A program made the position numbers and the translations under genes. Below, piece after piece: positions 26,671 to 36,233 of a stretch of DNA of 64,000 bases. Where the stretch lies: NCBI GenBank assembly GCA_007693965.1, contig RECQ01000040.1, forward strand, positions 25,788-89,787, read 5' to 3'. The notes beneath the pieces were generated by a model. The model did no database searches, was not told the origin of the DNA, and was given only the letters and a program-made list of their open reading frames with translations. Numbering within the stretch: position 1 is the stretch's first letter; each line of letters starts with the position of its first letter. The stretch comes from Phycisphaeraceae bacterium. GTDB taxonomy: Bacteria > Planctomycetota > Phycisphaerae > Phycisphaerales > UBA1924.

Positions 26671-28359
26671 ATGTCGCCCCTCATGAGCACCTCCGCCGAC
26701 AAACAAATGGTCGATCAAGGCAATCCCGGCAAAGGGGCCGGACCTGCGCCCGCGAAGGGCATCGGCCGGGCGGTGAGTGGAGGCGTCTCGTGGATGATGC
26801 TCAACACGGCGGTGAGCCGGTCGGCGGGACTGTTGTCACAGATCGCACTGGGGTACCTGCTCACGGCGGAGGATTTCGGCATCGCCGCCCAGGCGATCGC
26901 GTTCGGGGCCATTCTCCAGGTGATGCGTGATGGCGGCGCCCGACGTGTGCTGATCCAGCGGGGGCAGAAGGAGTACCCGTCGCTCCGAGGTGTGATTTTT
27001 TGGATTTCGGCGATTTTCAATCTGATGACGGCCGGGCTCATGGTCTCACTCGCACCTGTCGCGGCGAGTTACTACAACGAGCCACAGGTCGAGGTCATGC
27101 TCTACATCTTTGCGACGGTGCTTCCGTTGAGCACCTTCTCGTCGATGCTGAGCGCGAAGCTGGCAATCGACCTGCGCTTTCGATCCATTGCGATCGTGCG
27201 GGCGATGTCGGCGACGCTGCGGGCGACGCTCATCGTCGTCTTTGCGCTACTGGGCTTCGGACCTCTCAGCTTCGTGCTCCCGATGCCGATCGTCGCCATC
27301 TTCGACGGAATCTGCTTCTACATCCTGGTGCGGGAGCACCCGTGGAAACTCTCGCCGCAGTTTTCCAGATGGCCCGTGCTGCTCAAATCGACAGGCTGGG
27401 TGATTCTGGGCACGTTGGCGACAGCGGCGTACAACCAGGGCGACTACATCGTGCTGGGCAGCATCGTCGCCACCGGCGTTCTCGGTGTCTACTACTTCGC
27501 ATACCAGCTCTCAAAGCAGGTGATCATCCTGCTCATGTACAACCTGCAGGTGGTGCTGATGCCGGCGCTCTCGCGGCTGAACGACGAGCCGGAGCGCCAA
27601 CGGGCCGCGGCTCTGAAGGCGGCGCGGATCCTGATGTTGCTTGCAGCGCCGACTTCGCTGGCCATCGTTTGCATCATCCATCCACTTGAAGATTTCCTTT
27701 GGCGCGGGCGCTGGGCCGAGGCGGTGCTCCCCGTCATGGTGCTCGGCGCCGTGCTCCCGCTCAACATCCTCAGCGTGATACCCAAGACATTGGTTATCTC
27801 AACCGGAAGATTCCGCCTGTGGAGCTGCCTGATGCTGATCGATGCGGCGGGGGTGATGACCGCGGCGGGAATCGGCGGATACCTGACCACCGATCGGGCC
27901 GGGCTGGAATTCTTCGATGGAGAAGCGCTCGATCCGTTCGGCATCGCCCTTGCAATCGGGCTCTACAACTGTTTCAGCGTCACAATCCTCTCACGGATCG
28001 CGCTCCGGTCGGTCGGGCTGCGCCTGCGCCAGCTCCTTGTGAGTACCGCGCCTGCCTACGCAATCACGATCGCAGTGTCGATCGTGGTCGTTGCGCTCGA
28101 CAGAACCGTCTTCTCCGGACTGACATCACTGGACCAGCTTTTCCTGGCGGCGTGGCTCTTCGGCGGGTCGCTGCTGGTCTTCCTGCCCATCGCGCTGCAC
28201 GATGATGTGGGCACGCTGATTGACATCATCCCCGGCCCGCTGCGTCCTCTGGCGGCGGCGACAGCCCGCCGGCGACCCGGAGGCGGCGCTGAGTTCAGGG
28301 CGCTGAAAAGTAAGAGAAAGAAAGGCGCCGCGCCTTCTGGCCTCGACGACTTGGACTGA
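26671..28359 (+). CDS. Polysaccharide flippase, MOP superfamily (Wzx-like)
   Basis: A 562-residue membrane protein with about 14 hydrophobic segments from residue 40 to 510 and a basic C-terminal tail ([13 protein letters not shown]). The opening '[20 protein letters not shown]' followed by a membrane span, and '[20 protein letters not shown]', are typical of lipopolysaccharide/oligosaccharide flippases (PF13440-like). It would move undecaprenyl-linked repeat units across the inner membrane for the Wzy-like polymerase at 10959-12416. The start is uncertain between ATG 26671 and ATG 26683; neither has a strong ribosome site. It is divergent from the Fcl operon with 78 bp between. Confidence 0.88.
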   Translation: MSPLMSTSADKQMVDQGNPGKGAGPAPAKGIGRAVSGGVSWMMLNTAVSRSAGLLSQIALGYLLTAEDFGIAAQAIAFGAILQVMRDGGARRVLIQRGQKEYPSLRGVIFWISAIFNLMTAGLMVSLAPVAASYYNEPQVEVMLYIFATVLPLSTFSSMLSAKLAIDLRFRSIAIVRAMSATLRATLIVVFALLGFGPLSFVLPMPIVAIFDGICFYILVREHPWKLSPQFSRWPVLLKSTGWVILGTLATAAYNQGDYIVLGSIVATGVLGVYYFAYQLSKQVIILLMYNLQVVLMPALSRLNDEPERQRAAALKAARILMLLAAPTSLAIVCIIHPLEDFLWRGRWAEAVLPVMVLGAVLPLNILSVIPKTLVISTGRFRLWSCLMLIDAAGVMTAAGIGGYLTTDRAGLEFFDGEALDPFGIALAIGLYNCFSVTILSRIALRSVGLRLRQLLVSTAPAYAITIAVSIVVVALDRTVFSGLTSLDQLFLAAWLFGGSLLVFLPIALHDDVGTLIDIIPGPLRPLAAATARRRPGGGAEFRALKSKRKKGAAPSGLDDLD

Positions 28360-28374
28360 GCCGCGTATCTGCCG

Positions 28375-29433
28375 CTACTGATCGTGCCCGCTCATCTCCG
28401 GCAGCTTGTGGCCCGCATCGCGCAGTGTCTTCTCGCGCTTCGCGATCTCCATGTCGGCGTCGACCATCATCTTCACCAGCTCCTTGAAGCTCACCTTCGG
28501 GGTCCAGCCGAGCTTCTGCTTCGCCTTCGAGGGGTCGCCAAGCAGCAGGTCGACCTCCGCGGGGCGGAGGTATCGCTCATCGAACTCGACGTAGTCGCTC
28601 CAGTCGAGGCCGGCCTCGGTGAAGGCGGCTTCGCAGAACTCGCGGACGCTGTGCGTCTCGCCGGTGGCGGCGACGTAGTCCCCCGGCTCCTCCTGCTGGA
28701 GCATCATCCACATCATCTCGACGTAGTCGCCGGCGTATCCCCAGTCGCGCTTCGAGTCCAGATTGCCGAGGTAGAGCTTCTTCTGCATGCCCAGCTTGAT
28801 GCGCCCGACAGCGCGGGTGATCTTGCGAGTGACGAACGTTTCGCCGCGGCGCGGGCTCTCGTGGTTGAAGAGGATGCCGCAGGACGCGTGCATTCCGTAC
28901 GACTCGCGGTAGTTCACCGCGATCCAGTGGGCGAAGACCTTGGCGCAGGCGTAGGGCGAGCGGGGGTAGAAGGGCGTGGTCTCCTTCTGCGGCGTCTCGA
29001 CCACCTTGCCGAACATCTCGCTCGACGACGCCTGGTAGTAGCGGACGCGCTCGTCGAACTCCTTCTCGTAGTCGCGGATCGCTTCGAGGAGCTTGAGGGC
29101 CCCGATGCCCACCGTCTCGGCGGTGTAGATCGGGTTGTCGAAGCTGACGCGCACATGGCTCTGGGCGCCGAGGTTGTACACCTCGCGGGGCTTGACCTGG
29201 CGCATGAGGCGCGACAGCGCGTTGGCGTCGTTCAGGTCGCCGTAGTGCAGCAGCAGGCGGGCGTCGGGCAGGTGGGGGTCGCGGTAGAGGTGGTCCAGCC
29301 GCTCGGTGTTGAAGCTGCTGGCCCGACGGATGACGCCATGCACCTCGTACCCCTTCTTCAGCAGAAATTCGGCGAGGTAACTGCCGTCCTGGCCCGTGAT
29401 TCCGGTGATGAGCGCTCGCTTGGGGTCTGGCAT
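28375..29433 (-). CDS. gmd: GDP-mannose 4,6-dehydratase
   Basis: Converts GDP-D-mannose to GDP-4-keto-6-deoxy-D-mannose, the substrate of Fcl. The 352-residue protein has [20 protein letters not shown] at the N-terminus, [33 protein letters not shown], the catalytic SSSEMFG and [10 protein letters not shown] (Tyr/Lys) elements, [16 protein letters not shown] and [20 protein letters not shown], all hallmark Gmd segments. Length is normal and the ATG at 29433 is unambiguous. It is convergent with the flippase gene, 15 bp apart. Combined with Fcl it gives a complete route to GDP-L-fucose. Confidence 0.95.
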   Translation of the reverse strand: MPDPKRALITGITGQDGSYLAEFLLKKGYEVHGVIRRASSFNTERLDHLYRDPHLPDARLLLHYGDLNDANALSRLMRQVKPREVYNLGAQSHVRVSFDNPIYTAETVGIGALKLLEAIRDYEKEFDERVRYYQASSSEMFGKVVETPQKETTPFYPRSPYACAKVFAHWIAVNYRESYGMHASCGILFNHESPRRGETFVTRKITRAVGRIKLGMQKKLYLGNLDSKRDWGYAGDYVEMMWMMLQQEEPGDYVAATGETHSVREFCEAAFTEAGLDWSDYVEFDERYLRPAEVDLLLGDPSKAKQKLGWTPKVSFKELVKMMVDADMEIAKREKTLRDAGHKLPEMSGHDQ

Positions 29434-29692
29434 GGGTGCTCCGATCTCTGCTCTCGTGGGGGGCGATGGGTCTTGTTGGGACGGACAGTCTAATGGCCCC
29501 TCGGGGCCCCGTGATCGGCCGGCTCGCAGCGCCGGGTTCCCGGACCGACTCCGGAGTGAGGGTTGGGTGAAAATCGGGCGTTCGAAGCCGCGACTTCCGC
29601 CTCCAGGCGGATTCCACGCAGCTTGCCCACCACCTTCGCGGGCGATCTGCTACTCTCTCCGCCCCTGTTCAATTTTGCGAAATAGTCTTAAA

Positions 29693-29714
29693 GGCCCCAT
29701 CCCGAAGCGGGGCC
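29693..29714 (+). promoter_or_regulatory. Small hairpin in the leader of the ATP sulfurylase gene
   Basis: GGCCCC (29693-29698) and GGGGCC (29709-29714) form a perfect 6-bp stem about 8 bases before the GAGAG ribosome site. It could affect translation or be chance in GC-rich DNA. The remaining 29434-29692 interval contains no gene that I can support. Confidence 0.3.
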
Positions 29715-29731
29715 GGTCTGGAGAGCTTGAG

Positions 29732-30928
29732 ATGTCCGGCCTGATCCCCCCCCATGGCGCCCGTCCCGGCGCTGAACCCGTCAATCAAGTCGCAATCGGC
29801 GCCCGTGTCGAGGAGCTGACCCGTGAAGCCGCCTCGCTCCCACGGATCGACCTCTCCGCCAAGCAGTCCTGCGACCTCGAGATGCTGGGCGTCGGCGCCT
29901 TCTCGCCCCTGACCGGGTTCATGGGCAAGGCCGATTTCGAGTCGGTCTGTCGCTCCATGAAGCTCACAAGCGGCGACATCTGGCCCATCCCGATCCTGCT
30001 CAGCGTCGACAAAGCCAAAGCGCCAAAGGTCGGCGACCGGGTCGCCCTCCACGCGACCGCGCCCTCGACCGGCAAGAGCGTCCTCCAGGCCGTGATGACC
30101 GTCGAAGAGGTCTTCCCCCACGACAAGAAGCTCGAGATTCCGAACGTCTTCCGCACGGAGGACGAGGCTCACCCCGGAGTCAAGCAGGTCATGGAGGAAG
30201 GCGACACCTGCGTCGCCGGCCCCATCGAGCTCATCGAGACCTGTATCGACCCCTCCGGTCCCGAGGCCTTTCTCGACCATCGCAAGACGCCGGGCGAAAC
30301 GCGGGAGTTGTTCCAGAATCACGGCTGGAAAACCGTCGCCGCCTTCCAGACCCGCAACCCCATCCACCGGGCCCATGAGTACCTGTGCAAGTGCGCTCAG
30401 GAGATCTGCGACGGCCTGCTCATCCACCCGCTGGTGGGCGAGACCAAGCCCGGCGACATCCCCGCCGATGTGCGCATGCGGTGCTACAAGGTGCTCATCG
30501 ACACGTACTTCGTGAAGGAGCGCACGGCGCTGACCGTCATGCCCGCGGCGATGCGTTACGCCGGCCCCCGCGAAGCCGTGCTGCACGCCCTGGTCCGCAA
30601 GAACTACGGCTGCACCCACTTCATCGTGGGACGCGACCACGCCGGCGTCGGCGACTACTACGGCACCTACGACGCCCAGCTCATCTTCGACGAGCTGGAC
30701 AAGGAAAACCTCGGCATCGAGCCCCTGAAGTTCGAGCACGCGGCGTACTCGAAGAAGGCCCAGGGCATGGTGTCCGCCAAGACCTTCCCGAAGCTCGAGG
30801 GCGACCAGGTCTTCCTCTCAGGCACCAAGGTGCGCGAACTGCTGAGCAAGGGTGAGCGTCCCCCGGCGGAGTTCTCCCGCCCCGAGGTGGCGGACGAGCT
30901 GATCCAGTGGGCGACCGGCAAGGCCTGA
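29732..30928 (+). CDS. sat: Sulfate adenylyltransferase (ATP sulfurylase), single-chain type
   Basis: Forms adenosine 5'-phosphosulfate from ATP and sulfate, the first step to PAPS. The 398-residue protein is the homo-oligomeric Sat/MET3 type, not CysDN. It has the active-site QTRNPIHRAHE (206-216), GRDHAGVGDYYG (about 300-311) and 'VFLSGTKVRELLSKGERPPA' near the C-terminus. No APS kinase domain is fused; that activity is separate at 4079. The ATG at 29732 is preceded by GAGAG; the in-frame region upstream to 29396 is antisense to gmd and not conserved. It leads a plus-strand run of polysaccharide genes to 36233. Confidence 0.95.
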   Translation: MSGLIPPHGARPGAEPVNQVAIGARVEELTREAASLPRIDLSAKQSCDLEMLGVGAFSPLTGFMGKADFESVCRSMKLTSGDIWPIPILLSVDKAKAPKVGDRVALHATAPSTGKSVLQAVMTVEEVFPHDKKLEIPNVFRTEDEAHPGVKQVMEEGDTCVAGPIELIETCIDPSGPEAFLDHRKTPGETRELFQNHGWKTVAAFQTRNPIHRAHEYLCKCAQEICDGLLIHPLVGETKPGDIPADVRMRCYKVLIDTYFVKERTALTVMPAAMRYAGPREAVLHALVRKNYGCTHFIVGRDHAGVGDYYGTYDAQLIFDELDKENLGIEPLKFEHAAYSKKAQGMVSAKTFPKLEGDQVFLSGTKVRELLSKGERPPAEFSRPEVADELIQWATGKA

Positions 30929-31044
30929 GCATCCGGTTTCTTTCGCTCAAGAGGGGCGTCATTCCCGGTCGATGACGAGACGGAGCGCGCCCGTGCGGAT
31001 GCGGGTCTGCGCTGAGCGATCTCGAAGCCAGGACCCCTTCAGCC

Positions 31045-31974
31045 ATGACCATCGATTTCGAGCAGGCCTACCTGCAGTGGAAGGCCTCTCACGAGGTCGT
31101 CGATCAGCGCCGCAAGCTCTTCATCGTCGGCTGCGCCAAGTCCGGCACCACGTGGATGCTCAACCTGCTCAATGGCCATGACGAAGTCGTCATTTCCGGT
31201 GAAGGCGGGTTTGCCTGGCGGCTGCTTCCGATTTTGTCGCAGGCCTTCAACGCCTTCAACCAGCATCAGCGCGACCACGGCCACAACGACATCACCATCC
31301 TGCGCGACTTCGAGTTGATGGCGGCGCTGCGCTCCATCATCGATGGCCAGTTCGTCCGCTACCTGGGCGAATCCGGCAAGGAGCCTTCGGCGGTGCGCAT
31401 CGTCGGCGACAAGACGCCGCAGCACTCCGTGGGCATTCCCGTTCTGAACCAGCTCTACCCCGATGCGCTCTTCATGCACGTGGTGCGCGATCCACGCGAT
31501 GTCGCCGTCAGCGCGTGGCACCACTTCGGCCGTGATATGGACAACAGCGAACGCGAGCGCTTCGCCAGGCAGTACATGACCGAAACCTGGCCCATCAACG
31601 TCACCCGGGCCCGCGAGGCGGGGACGCTGCTGGGCGACCGGTACACCGAGGTCCGTTACGAGGACCTGCACGCCGATGAGCCCGATGTGGTGGCCCGCGT
31701 CCTGCGGTTCATCGGCGTCGATGACTCGGAGGAGGCGGTCGGCAAGTGCATGAACTCCGGCTGCTTCAAGAAGCGGTCCGGGGGCCGCAATCGCGGCGAA
31801 GAGAAAAACAACGAGTTCCTCCGGCGCGGCGTGGTGGGCGACTGGGTCAACCACCTGCCCGCCGACGCGGTTCGCCAGTGGACCGGCGCCATCGCTGACA
31901 CCATGCAATCCTTCGGCTACGACCCCGCCGGCACACCGGGTCAGACCTCCGCATCAGACGCCGCAGCCGCCTGA
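31045..31974 (+). CDS. PAPS-dependent sulfotransferase
   Basis: A 309-residue sulfotransferase directly downstream of ATP sulfurylase (116 bp). The PAPS loop is LFIVGCAKSGTTWMLNLL (about 25-42). The 3'-phosphate site is LFMHVVRDPRDVAVSAWHHF (about 142-161), then EVRYEDLHADEPDVVARVL and 'NNEFLRRGVVGDWVNHL', the conserved C-terminal RxGxxGDWxN motif of the Sulfotransfer_1 family. The N-terminal 24 residues (MTIDFEQAYLQWKASHEVVD) form a helix not seen in its paralogues. The Ala/Ser-rich tail appears disordered. Its coupling to sat supports carbohydrate sulfation rather than assimilation. Confidence 0.9.
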   Translation: MTIDFEQAYLQWKASHEVVDQRRKLFIVGCAKSGTTWMLNLLNGHDEVVISGEGGFAWRLLPILSQAFNAFNQHQRDHGHNDITILRDFELMAALRSIIDGQFVRYLGESGKEPSAVRIVGDKTPQHSVGIPVLNQLYPDALFMHVVRDPRDVAVSAWHHFGRDMDNSERERFARQYMTETWPINVTRAREAGTLLGDRYTEVRYEDLHADEPDVVARVLRFIGVDDSEEAVGKCMNSGCFKKRSGGRNRGEEKNNEFLRRGVVGDWVNHLPADAVRQWTGAIADTMQSFGYDPAGTPGQTSASDAAAA

Positions 31975-32070
31975 CCCCTGTCCCGAGGTCAGATCGCCCA
32001 CGAAATCCCCACCGGATACCCTGCACGCCAGCAACTGAAAGCCCAGGCACCCACGGAGCAGCGCTGAGCG

Positions 32071-33045
32071 ATGGCAGGAATCAAACGAATTCTCGTGACC
32101 GGCGGCGCCGGCTTTCTCGGCAGCCACCTGTGCGACCGGCTCGTCGACGCCGGGCACGATGTAATCTGTATTGACAATTTCTTCACAAGCCAGAAGTCGA
32201 ACGTCACGCATCTGCTCGATAAACGGAATTTCGAACTCATCCGCCACGATGTCACGCACCCTGTGTGGCTCGAGGTGGATCAGATCTACAACCTCGCCTG
32301 CCCGGCCGCGCCGGGGCATTACCAGTACAACCCAATCAAGACGATGAAGACGTCGGTGCTCGGCGCCATCAACATGCTCGGCGCCGCCAAGCGCTGCCGG
32401 GCCCGCGTTCTCCAGGCCTCTACCAGCGAGGTGTACGGCGACCCGGAGGTGCACCCGCAGCCGGAGAGCTACCGCGGCGCCGTGAACCCCATCGGCCCCC
32501 GCGCCTGCTACGACGAGGGCAAGCGGGCGGCGGAGACGCTCTTCTTCGATTATCACCGGCAGAACAAAGTCGATATCCGCGTTGTGCGCATCTTCAACAC
32601 CTACGGGCCGAGGATGCATCCCTTCGACGGGCGTGTCGTCTCCAACTTCATCCGCCAGGCGCTCGCCGGCGAGGACATCACCATATTCGGCGAAGGAAGC
32701 CAGACCCGCTCCTTCTGCTACGTGGACGACCTGGTGGACGGCATCATCGCGATGATGAATGGACCGGACGATTTCACGGGCCCGGTGAACCTCGGCAACC
32801 CGGAGGAATTCACGATCCGCGAGCTGGCGGAGCGTGTGATCGACCTGACGGGAGCCGGCTCGAAGCTGATCTTCCAGCCGCTGCCCGAGGACGATCCGAA
32901 ACAGCGTCAGCCCGACATCACGCTGGCGAGCGACCGGCTCGGATGGAAGCCCGGGGTGGAGCTCGCCGACGGCCTCGCCAGGACCATCGAGTGGTTCCGC
33001 TCGATCAATCTCGATCACTACCGCGCCCCGACGCCCAACTATTGA
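32071..33045 (+). CDS. uxs: UDP-glucuronate decarboxylase (UDP-xylose synthase)
   Basis: Decarboxylates UDP-glucuronate to UDP-xylose. The protein has 324 residues. Diagnostic segments are [20 protein letters not shown], '[17 protein letters not shown]', [20 protein letters not shown], the [16 protein letters not shown] stretch with the catalytic Ser/Thr, [12 protein letters not shown] (Tyr-x3-Lys) and '[20 protein letters not shown]'. All are near identical to Uxs of plants and bacteria. It lies just before the UDP-glucose dehydrogenase gene that makes its substrate. This supplies xylose to the glycan or to a branch. Confidence 0.93.
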   Translation: MAGIKRILVTGGAGFLGSHLCDRLVDAGHDVICIDNFFTSQKSNVTHLLDKRNFELIRHDVTHPVWLEVDQIYNLACPAAPGHYQYNPIKTMKTSVLGAINMLGAAKRCRARVLQASTSEVYGDPEVHPQPESYRGAVNPIGPRACYDEGKRAAETLFFDYHRQNKVDIRVVRIFNTYGPRMHPFDGRVVSNFIRQALAGEDITIFGEGSQTRSFCYVDDLVDGIIAMMNGPDDFTGPVNLGNPEEFTIRELAERVIDLTGAGSKLIFQPLPEDDPKQRQPDITLASDRLGWKPGVELADGLARTIEWFRSINLDHYRAPTPNY

Positions 33046-33189
33046 GGGCCTCGGCCGGGTCCGGGAAGCCTTCCGGCGTCGTGAGGGCCGATTTTTCATT
33101 CCTGCTTCGAACACAGCGGCTGCGATGACGATACAACATTGCTCCGCGCGGCGGCCGCAGGACCGCGCCAGGAACGAGGAGATCCGCAG

Positions 33190-34533
33190 ATGCGACTTGC
33201 AATGGTGGGCGCCGGCTACGTCGGACTTGTCACCGGAACCTGTTTCGCCAACACCGGCAACGATGTCGTGTGTATGGATGTCGACCCGTCGAAGGTCGAG
33301 ACACTCCGCAATGGAGGATGTCCGATCTACGAGCCTGGGCTCACCGAGATGATGCGCGCCAACGTGAAGGCCGGTCGCCTCAACTTCACGACCAATCCCG
33401 ACGAAGCGTACCGCGATGCAGACATGATCTTCATCTGCGTGGGCACGCCCTCCGACGAATCCGGCCGCGCCGACCTCAAGTACATCTTCAAGGCCGCGGA
33501 GGATGTCGCGGAGGTGATCCTCGCGCTCGGGAAGAGTCAGAAGCCCAAGGTCGTGGTGGTCAAGTCCACGGTTCCCGTCGGCACCACTTTGAAAGTGAAG
33601 GAAGTGATTCGCGCCAAGGTCGGCGATGTTCCCTTCCACGTCGCCAACAATCCCGAATTTTTGAAAGAAGGCGCTGCGATCAATGACTTCCTCAAGCCCG
33701 ACCGCGTCGTGGTCGGCGTCGAGAGCGAAGAGGTCGGCGAGCAGATGCGCATCCTCTACGAGCCATACGTTCGCCAGGGCAACCCCATCTTCATCATGGA
33801 CATCCTCTCCAGCGAGATGGTCAAGTATGCCTCGAACGCCATGCTGGCCACCAAGATCTCCTTCATCAACGAGATCGCCAATCTGTGCGAGGTGTATGGC
33901 TCGAACATCAACCGCGTGCGCGAGGGCATGTGCTCGGACAAGCGGATCGGAAACCAGTTCCTCTACCCCGGCCTCGGCTACGGCGGATCATGCTTCCCCA
34001 AGGATGTGCTCGCGTGCATCGCGATGGGCGAAAGCGCTGATCGGCCCACTCGACTGCTTTCCAGCGTCCACGAGGTGAACCAGCGCCAGCGCGACGCCTT
34101 CTACAGCAAGATCGAAGGCCATTTCAACTCTGTCGGCGGCCTCGCAGGGCGCACCATCGCCTTCTGGGGCATCGCCTTCAAGCCCAACACCGACGACATC
34201 CGCGAAGCGCCCGCCCTCACCCTCATGCGCAAGTCCCTTGAAGCCGGCGCCTCCATCCGCGCTCACGACCCCGTCGCGATGGACAACGCGCGCGAGACGA
34301 TCGAGGGACGCGTCGAGTTCTTCGAGGACATGTACCGCGCAGCCGAGGGCGCTGATGCGCTTGTCATCTCGACGGACTGGGATGAATTCAAGGCGCCCAA
34401 CTTCGACCGTCTGCGCGAGCTGATGCGTTCGCCCGTCATCTTCGACGGTCGCAATCTCTACCGGCGCGAGCAGCCACAGGCCGCGGGTTTCTCGTACCAC
34501 TCGGTCGGACGTCCTCCGGTCATTGCGTCCTGA
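33190..34533 (+). CDS. ugd: UDP-glucose 6-dehydrogenase
   Basis: Oxidises UDP-glucose to UDP-glucuronate with two NAD+. The 447-residue protein has the Rossmann start MRLAMVGAGYVGLVTGTCFA, 'FICVGTPSDESGRADLKYIF', STVPVGTTLKVKE, the 'NNPEFLKEGAAINDFLKPDR' segment, and the active-site GYGGSCFPKD with the catalytic Cys. The C-terminal 'IAFWGIAFKPNTDDIREAPA' is typical. The ATG at 33190 has AGGAG eight bases upstream, so the longer frame to 33139 is rejected. Product use: UDP-xylose synthase next door and the UDP-glucuronate epimerase at 6134. Confidence 0.95.
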   Translation: MRLAMVGAGYVGLVTGTCFANTGNDVVCMDVDPSKVETLRNGGCPIYEPGLTEMMRANVKAGRLNFTTNPDEAYRDADMIFICVGTPSDESGRADLKYIFKAAEDVAEVILALGKSQKPKVVVVKSTVPVGTTLKVKEVIRAKVGDVPFHVANNPEFLKEGAAINDFLKPDRVVVGVESEEVGEQMRILYEPYVRQGNPIFIMDILSSEMVKYASNAMLATKISFINEIANLCEVYGSNINRVREGMCSDKRIGNQFLYPGLGYGGSCFPKDVLACIAMGESADRPTRLLSSVHEVNQRQRDAFYSKIEGHFNSVGGLAGRTIAFWGIAFKPNTDDIREAPALTLMRKSLEAGASIRAHDPVAMDNARETIEGRVEFFEDMYRAAEGADALVISTDWDEFKAPNFDRLRELMRSPVIFDGRNLYRREQPQAAGFSYHSVGRPPVIAS

Positions 34534-34563
34534 CCAGTTCCTGAAACGCGAGAGCCAGGGACC

Positions 34564-35265
34564 ATGTCCACCAAGCTCGGCCCCATCGGCCGCCTCATGA
34601 AGATGATCCACGGGCCGATCTACGAGGCCCGCCTGCGCGAACTCGTCCGGCGCATCACGCCGCACCTGCGCGAGGGCGATCGGGCGCTGGATGTCGGCTG
34701 CGGCGTGGGGACGCTCGGCGTCGCTCTGATGGAGGGCGAGCAGGCGCCCACGGGTCTGATCGTCGAGGGGCTTGAGCGTCACAGGCGCGGAGGCGAGCCG
34801 ATCACCGTGCATTCCTACCAAGGCGGGGTCATGCCCTTCGAGGACGACGCGTACGACGTCGTCATCCTCGCCGATGTGCTCCACCACGCGCCGGAGCACG
34901 ACCAACTGCTGGCCGAGTGTGCCCGCGTTGCCAAACGGCTGCTGATCATCAAGGACCACCAGAGAGCGGGATTGCTGGCGTGGCCCAGAATCGCGCTCAT
35001 CGACTGGGCCGCCAACGCGCCCTACGGCGTTTCCTGCCTTTTCCGATATCACACGCCCAGCGAGTGGAGCGAGATAGAGCGCCGGCACGGTCTTGAGCCG
35101 ATCGAACGGATCGAACGCATGCGCCTCTACCCCTTCGGTTGGAACCTGCTCTTCGCCGGCCGGCTCCAGCGGCTCTGCATTCTCGAGCCCCATGGGGCCG
35201 CCGGACAAAATGGAGCTGCGACAGGCCCTGTGTCGGAGCGCAACGAGGCCGCCGCGAGCACATGA
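34564..35265 (+). CDS. Class I SAM-dependent methyltransferase
   Basis: A 233-residue methyltransferase of the Methyltransf_11 type. Motif I is RALDVGCGVGTLGVALMEG (about 41-59), followed by 'MPFEDDAYDVVILADVLHHA' with the post-motif acidic residue, and RLLIIKDHQRAG. A hydrophobic or amphipathic segment (LLAWPRIALIDWAANAPYGV) follows, as in enzymes that act at membranes. The last 30 residues are low complexity. Its stop overlaps the start of the UbiA-family gene (35262-35265), so both are in one operon. The substrate may be a polyprenyl-linked or sugar intermediate; that is inference. Confidence 0.8.
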   Translation: MSTKLGPIGRLMKMIHGPIYEARLRELVRRITPHLREGDRALDVGCGVGTLGVALMEGEQAPTGLIVEGLERHRRGGEPITVHSYQGGVMPFEDDAYDVVILADVLHHAPEHDQLLAECARVAKRLLIIKDHQRAGLLAWPRIALIDWAANAPYGVSCLFRYHTPSEWSEIERRHGLEPIERIERMRLYPFGWNLLFAGRLQRLCILEPHGAAGQNGAATGPVSERNEAAAST

Positions 35266-36233
35266 CCGACACGACGCATGACACCGTGGCCCCGCGAGGC
35301 TCAGCCTCGCTCCCCTACAGCCTACTCCGGCTGGCGAGGCCGACGCAGTGGTCCAAGAGCGTCTTCGTGCTCCTCGGCCCGCTCTACGGCCTGCCCGAGC
35401 TCATCCAGGAGACGCCATGGACGACCATCGCCGCCAGCTCGCTGACCGCGGCGGTGATTTTCGCGCTCACTTCCAGCGCGTGCTACATCGTCAATGACAT
35501 TCTCGATGCAGAGCAGGATCGCGCGCATCCAAGAAAGCGCAACCGCCCCATCGCCTCAGGCGCAGTCAGCCCGATGCTGGCGTCGATTTACGGCGCCTTC
35601 CTGCTGATCGCTGCTGGGCTGCTGCTGCTCACACTCGATGGAGCATCACGCCTTCTGGTCGGCCTGACGGTGCTGCTCTACATCGGCAACGTCACGATCT
35701 ATTCGGCCTTCCTCAAGCACGTGGTCATCGCCGATGTGATGTGCCTTGCGGGCGGTTTTGTGATCCGCGTGCTCGGCGGCTGCGCGGCCCTGGGCATCTC
35801 CCCCACCGTCTGGCTGCTCAACTGCACCTTTTTTCTCGCCATGTTCCTCGCCTTCGGCAAACGGCTCGGCGAGCGGCGCAGCATGGGCGAGGGCGCAACG
35901 GCGACCCGTCTTGTCCAGAGCGCCTACACCGACAATTTCCTTGAGATGGCCGTGGTCGTGACCGGCGTCGCCACACTGGTGGGGTACACGATCTACGTCG
36001 AGACCCAGACCGGGCTGTACGACTGGGGTTTCAACCTGCTCTGGCTGACGGTTCTGCCGGCCACCTACGCCCTGTTCAGGTGCATCGTGTTGCTGGACCG
36101 GGGGCGGTACGACGATCCCACCGAGCTGGCGGTGCAGGACCGCGCCTTCCAGCTCGCCGCGGTGCTCTTCGCAGGATTGACCACGATCCTGGTCTGGCAT
36201 TTCCGTCTTGCGCCGGGGCTCGCCGGGGTCTGA
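35262..36233 (+). CDS. UbiA family prenyltransferase, decaprenyl-phosphate phosphoribosyltransferase-like
   Basis: An integral membrane protein of 323 residues with about nine hydrophobic segments. The N-terminal 'LLRLARPTQWSKSVFVLLGP' and the first Asp-rich motif NDILDAEQDRAHPRKRNRPIASG-like region (written here as N-D-x2-D-x3-D-R) match DPPR synthases (Rv3806c type), which make polyprenyl-phosphoribose for arabinofuranose donors. The second Asp motif region is near 'FGKRLGERRSMGEG'. The ATG lies inside the previous gene's stop (ATGA). No DprE1/DprE2-type epimerase is in the window, so whether the end product is ribose or arabinose is open. Confidence 0.82.
   Translation: MTDTTHDTVAPRGSASLPYSLLRLARPTQWSKSVFVLLGPLYGLPELIQETPWTTIAASSLTAAVIFALTSSACYIVNDILDAEQDRAHPRKRNRPIASGAVSPMLASIYGAFLLIAAGLLLLTLDGASRLLVGLTVLLYIGNVTIYSAFLKHVVIADVMCLAGGFVIRVLGGCAALGISPTVWLLNCTFFLAMFLAFGKRLGERRSMGEGATATRLVQSAYTDNFLEMAVVVTGVATLVGYTIYVETQTGLYDWGFNLLWLTVLPATYALFRCIVLLDRGRYDDPTELAVQDRAFQLAAVLFAGLTTILVWHFRLAPGLAGV

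Noticed and set aside
31954..33639. 561-codon minus-strand open frame
   Set aside because: Antisense to uxs and ugd, both of which carry unmistakable motifs.
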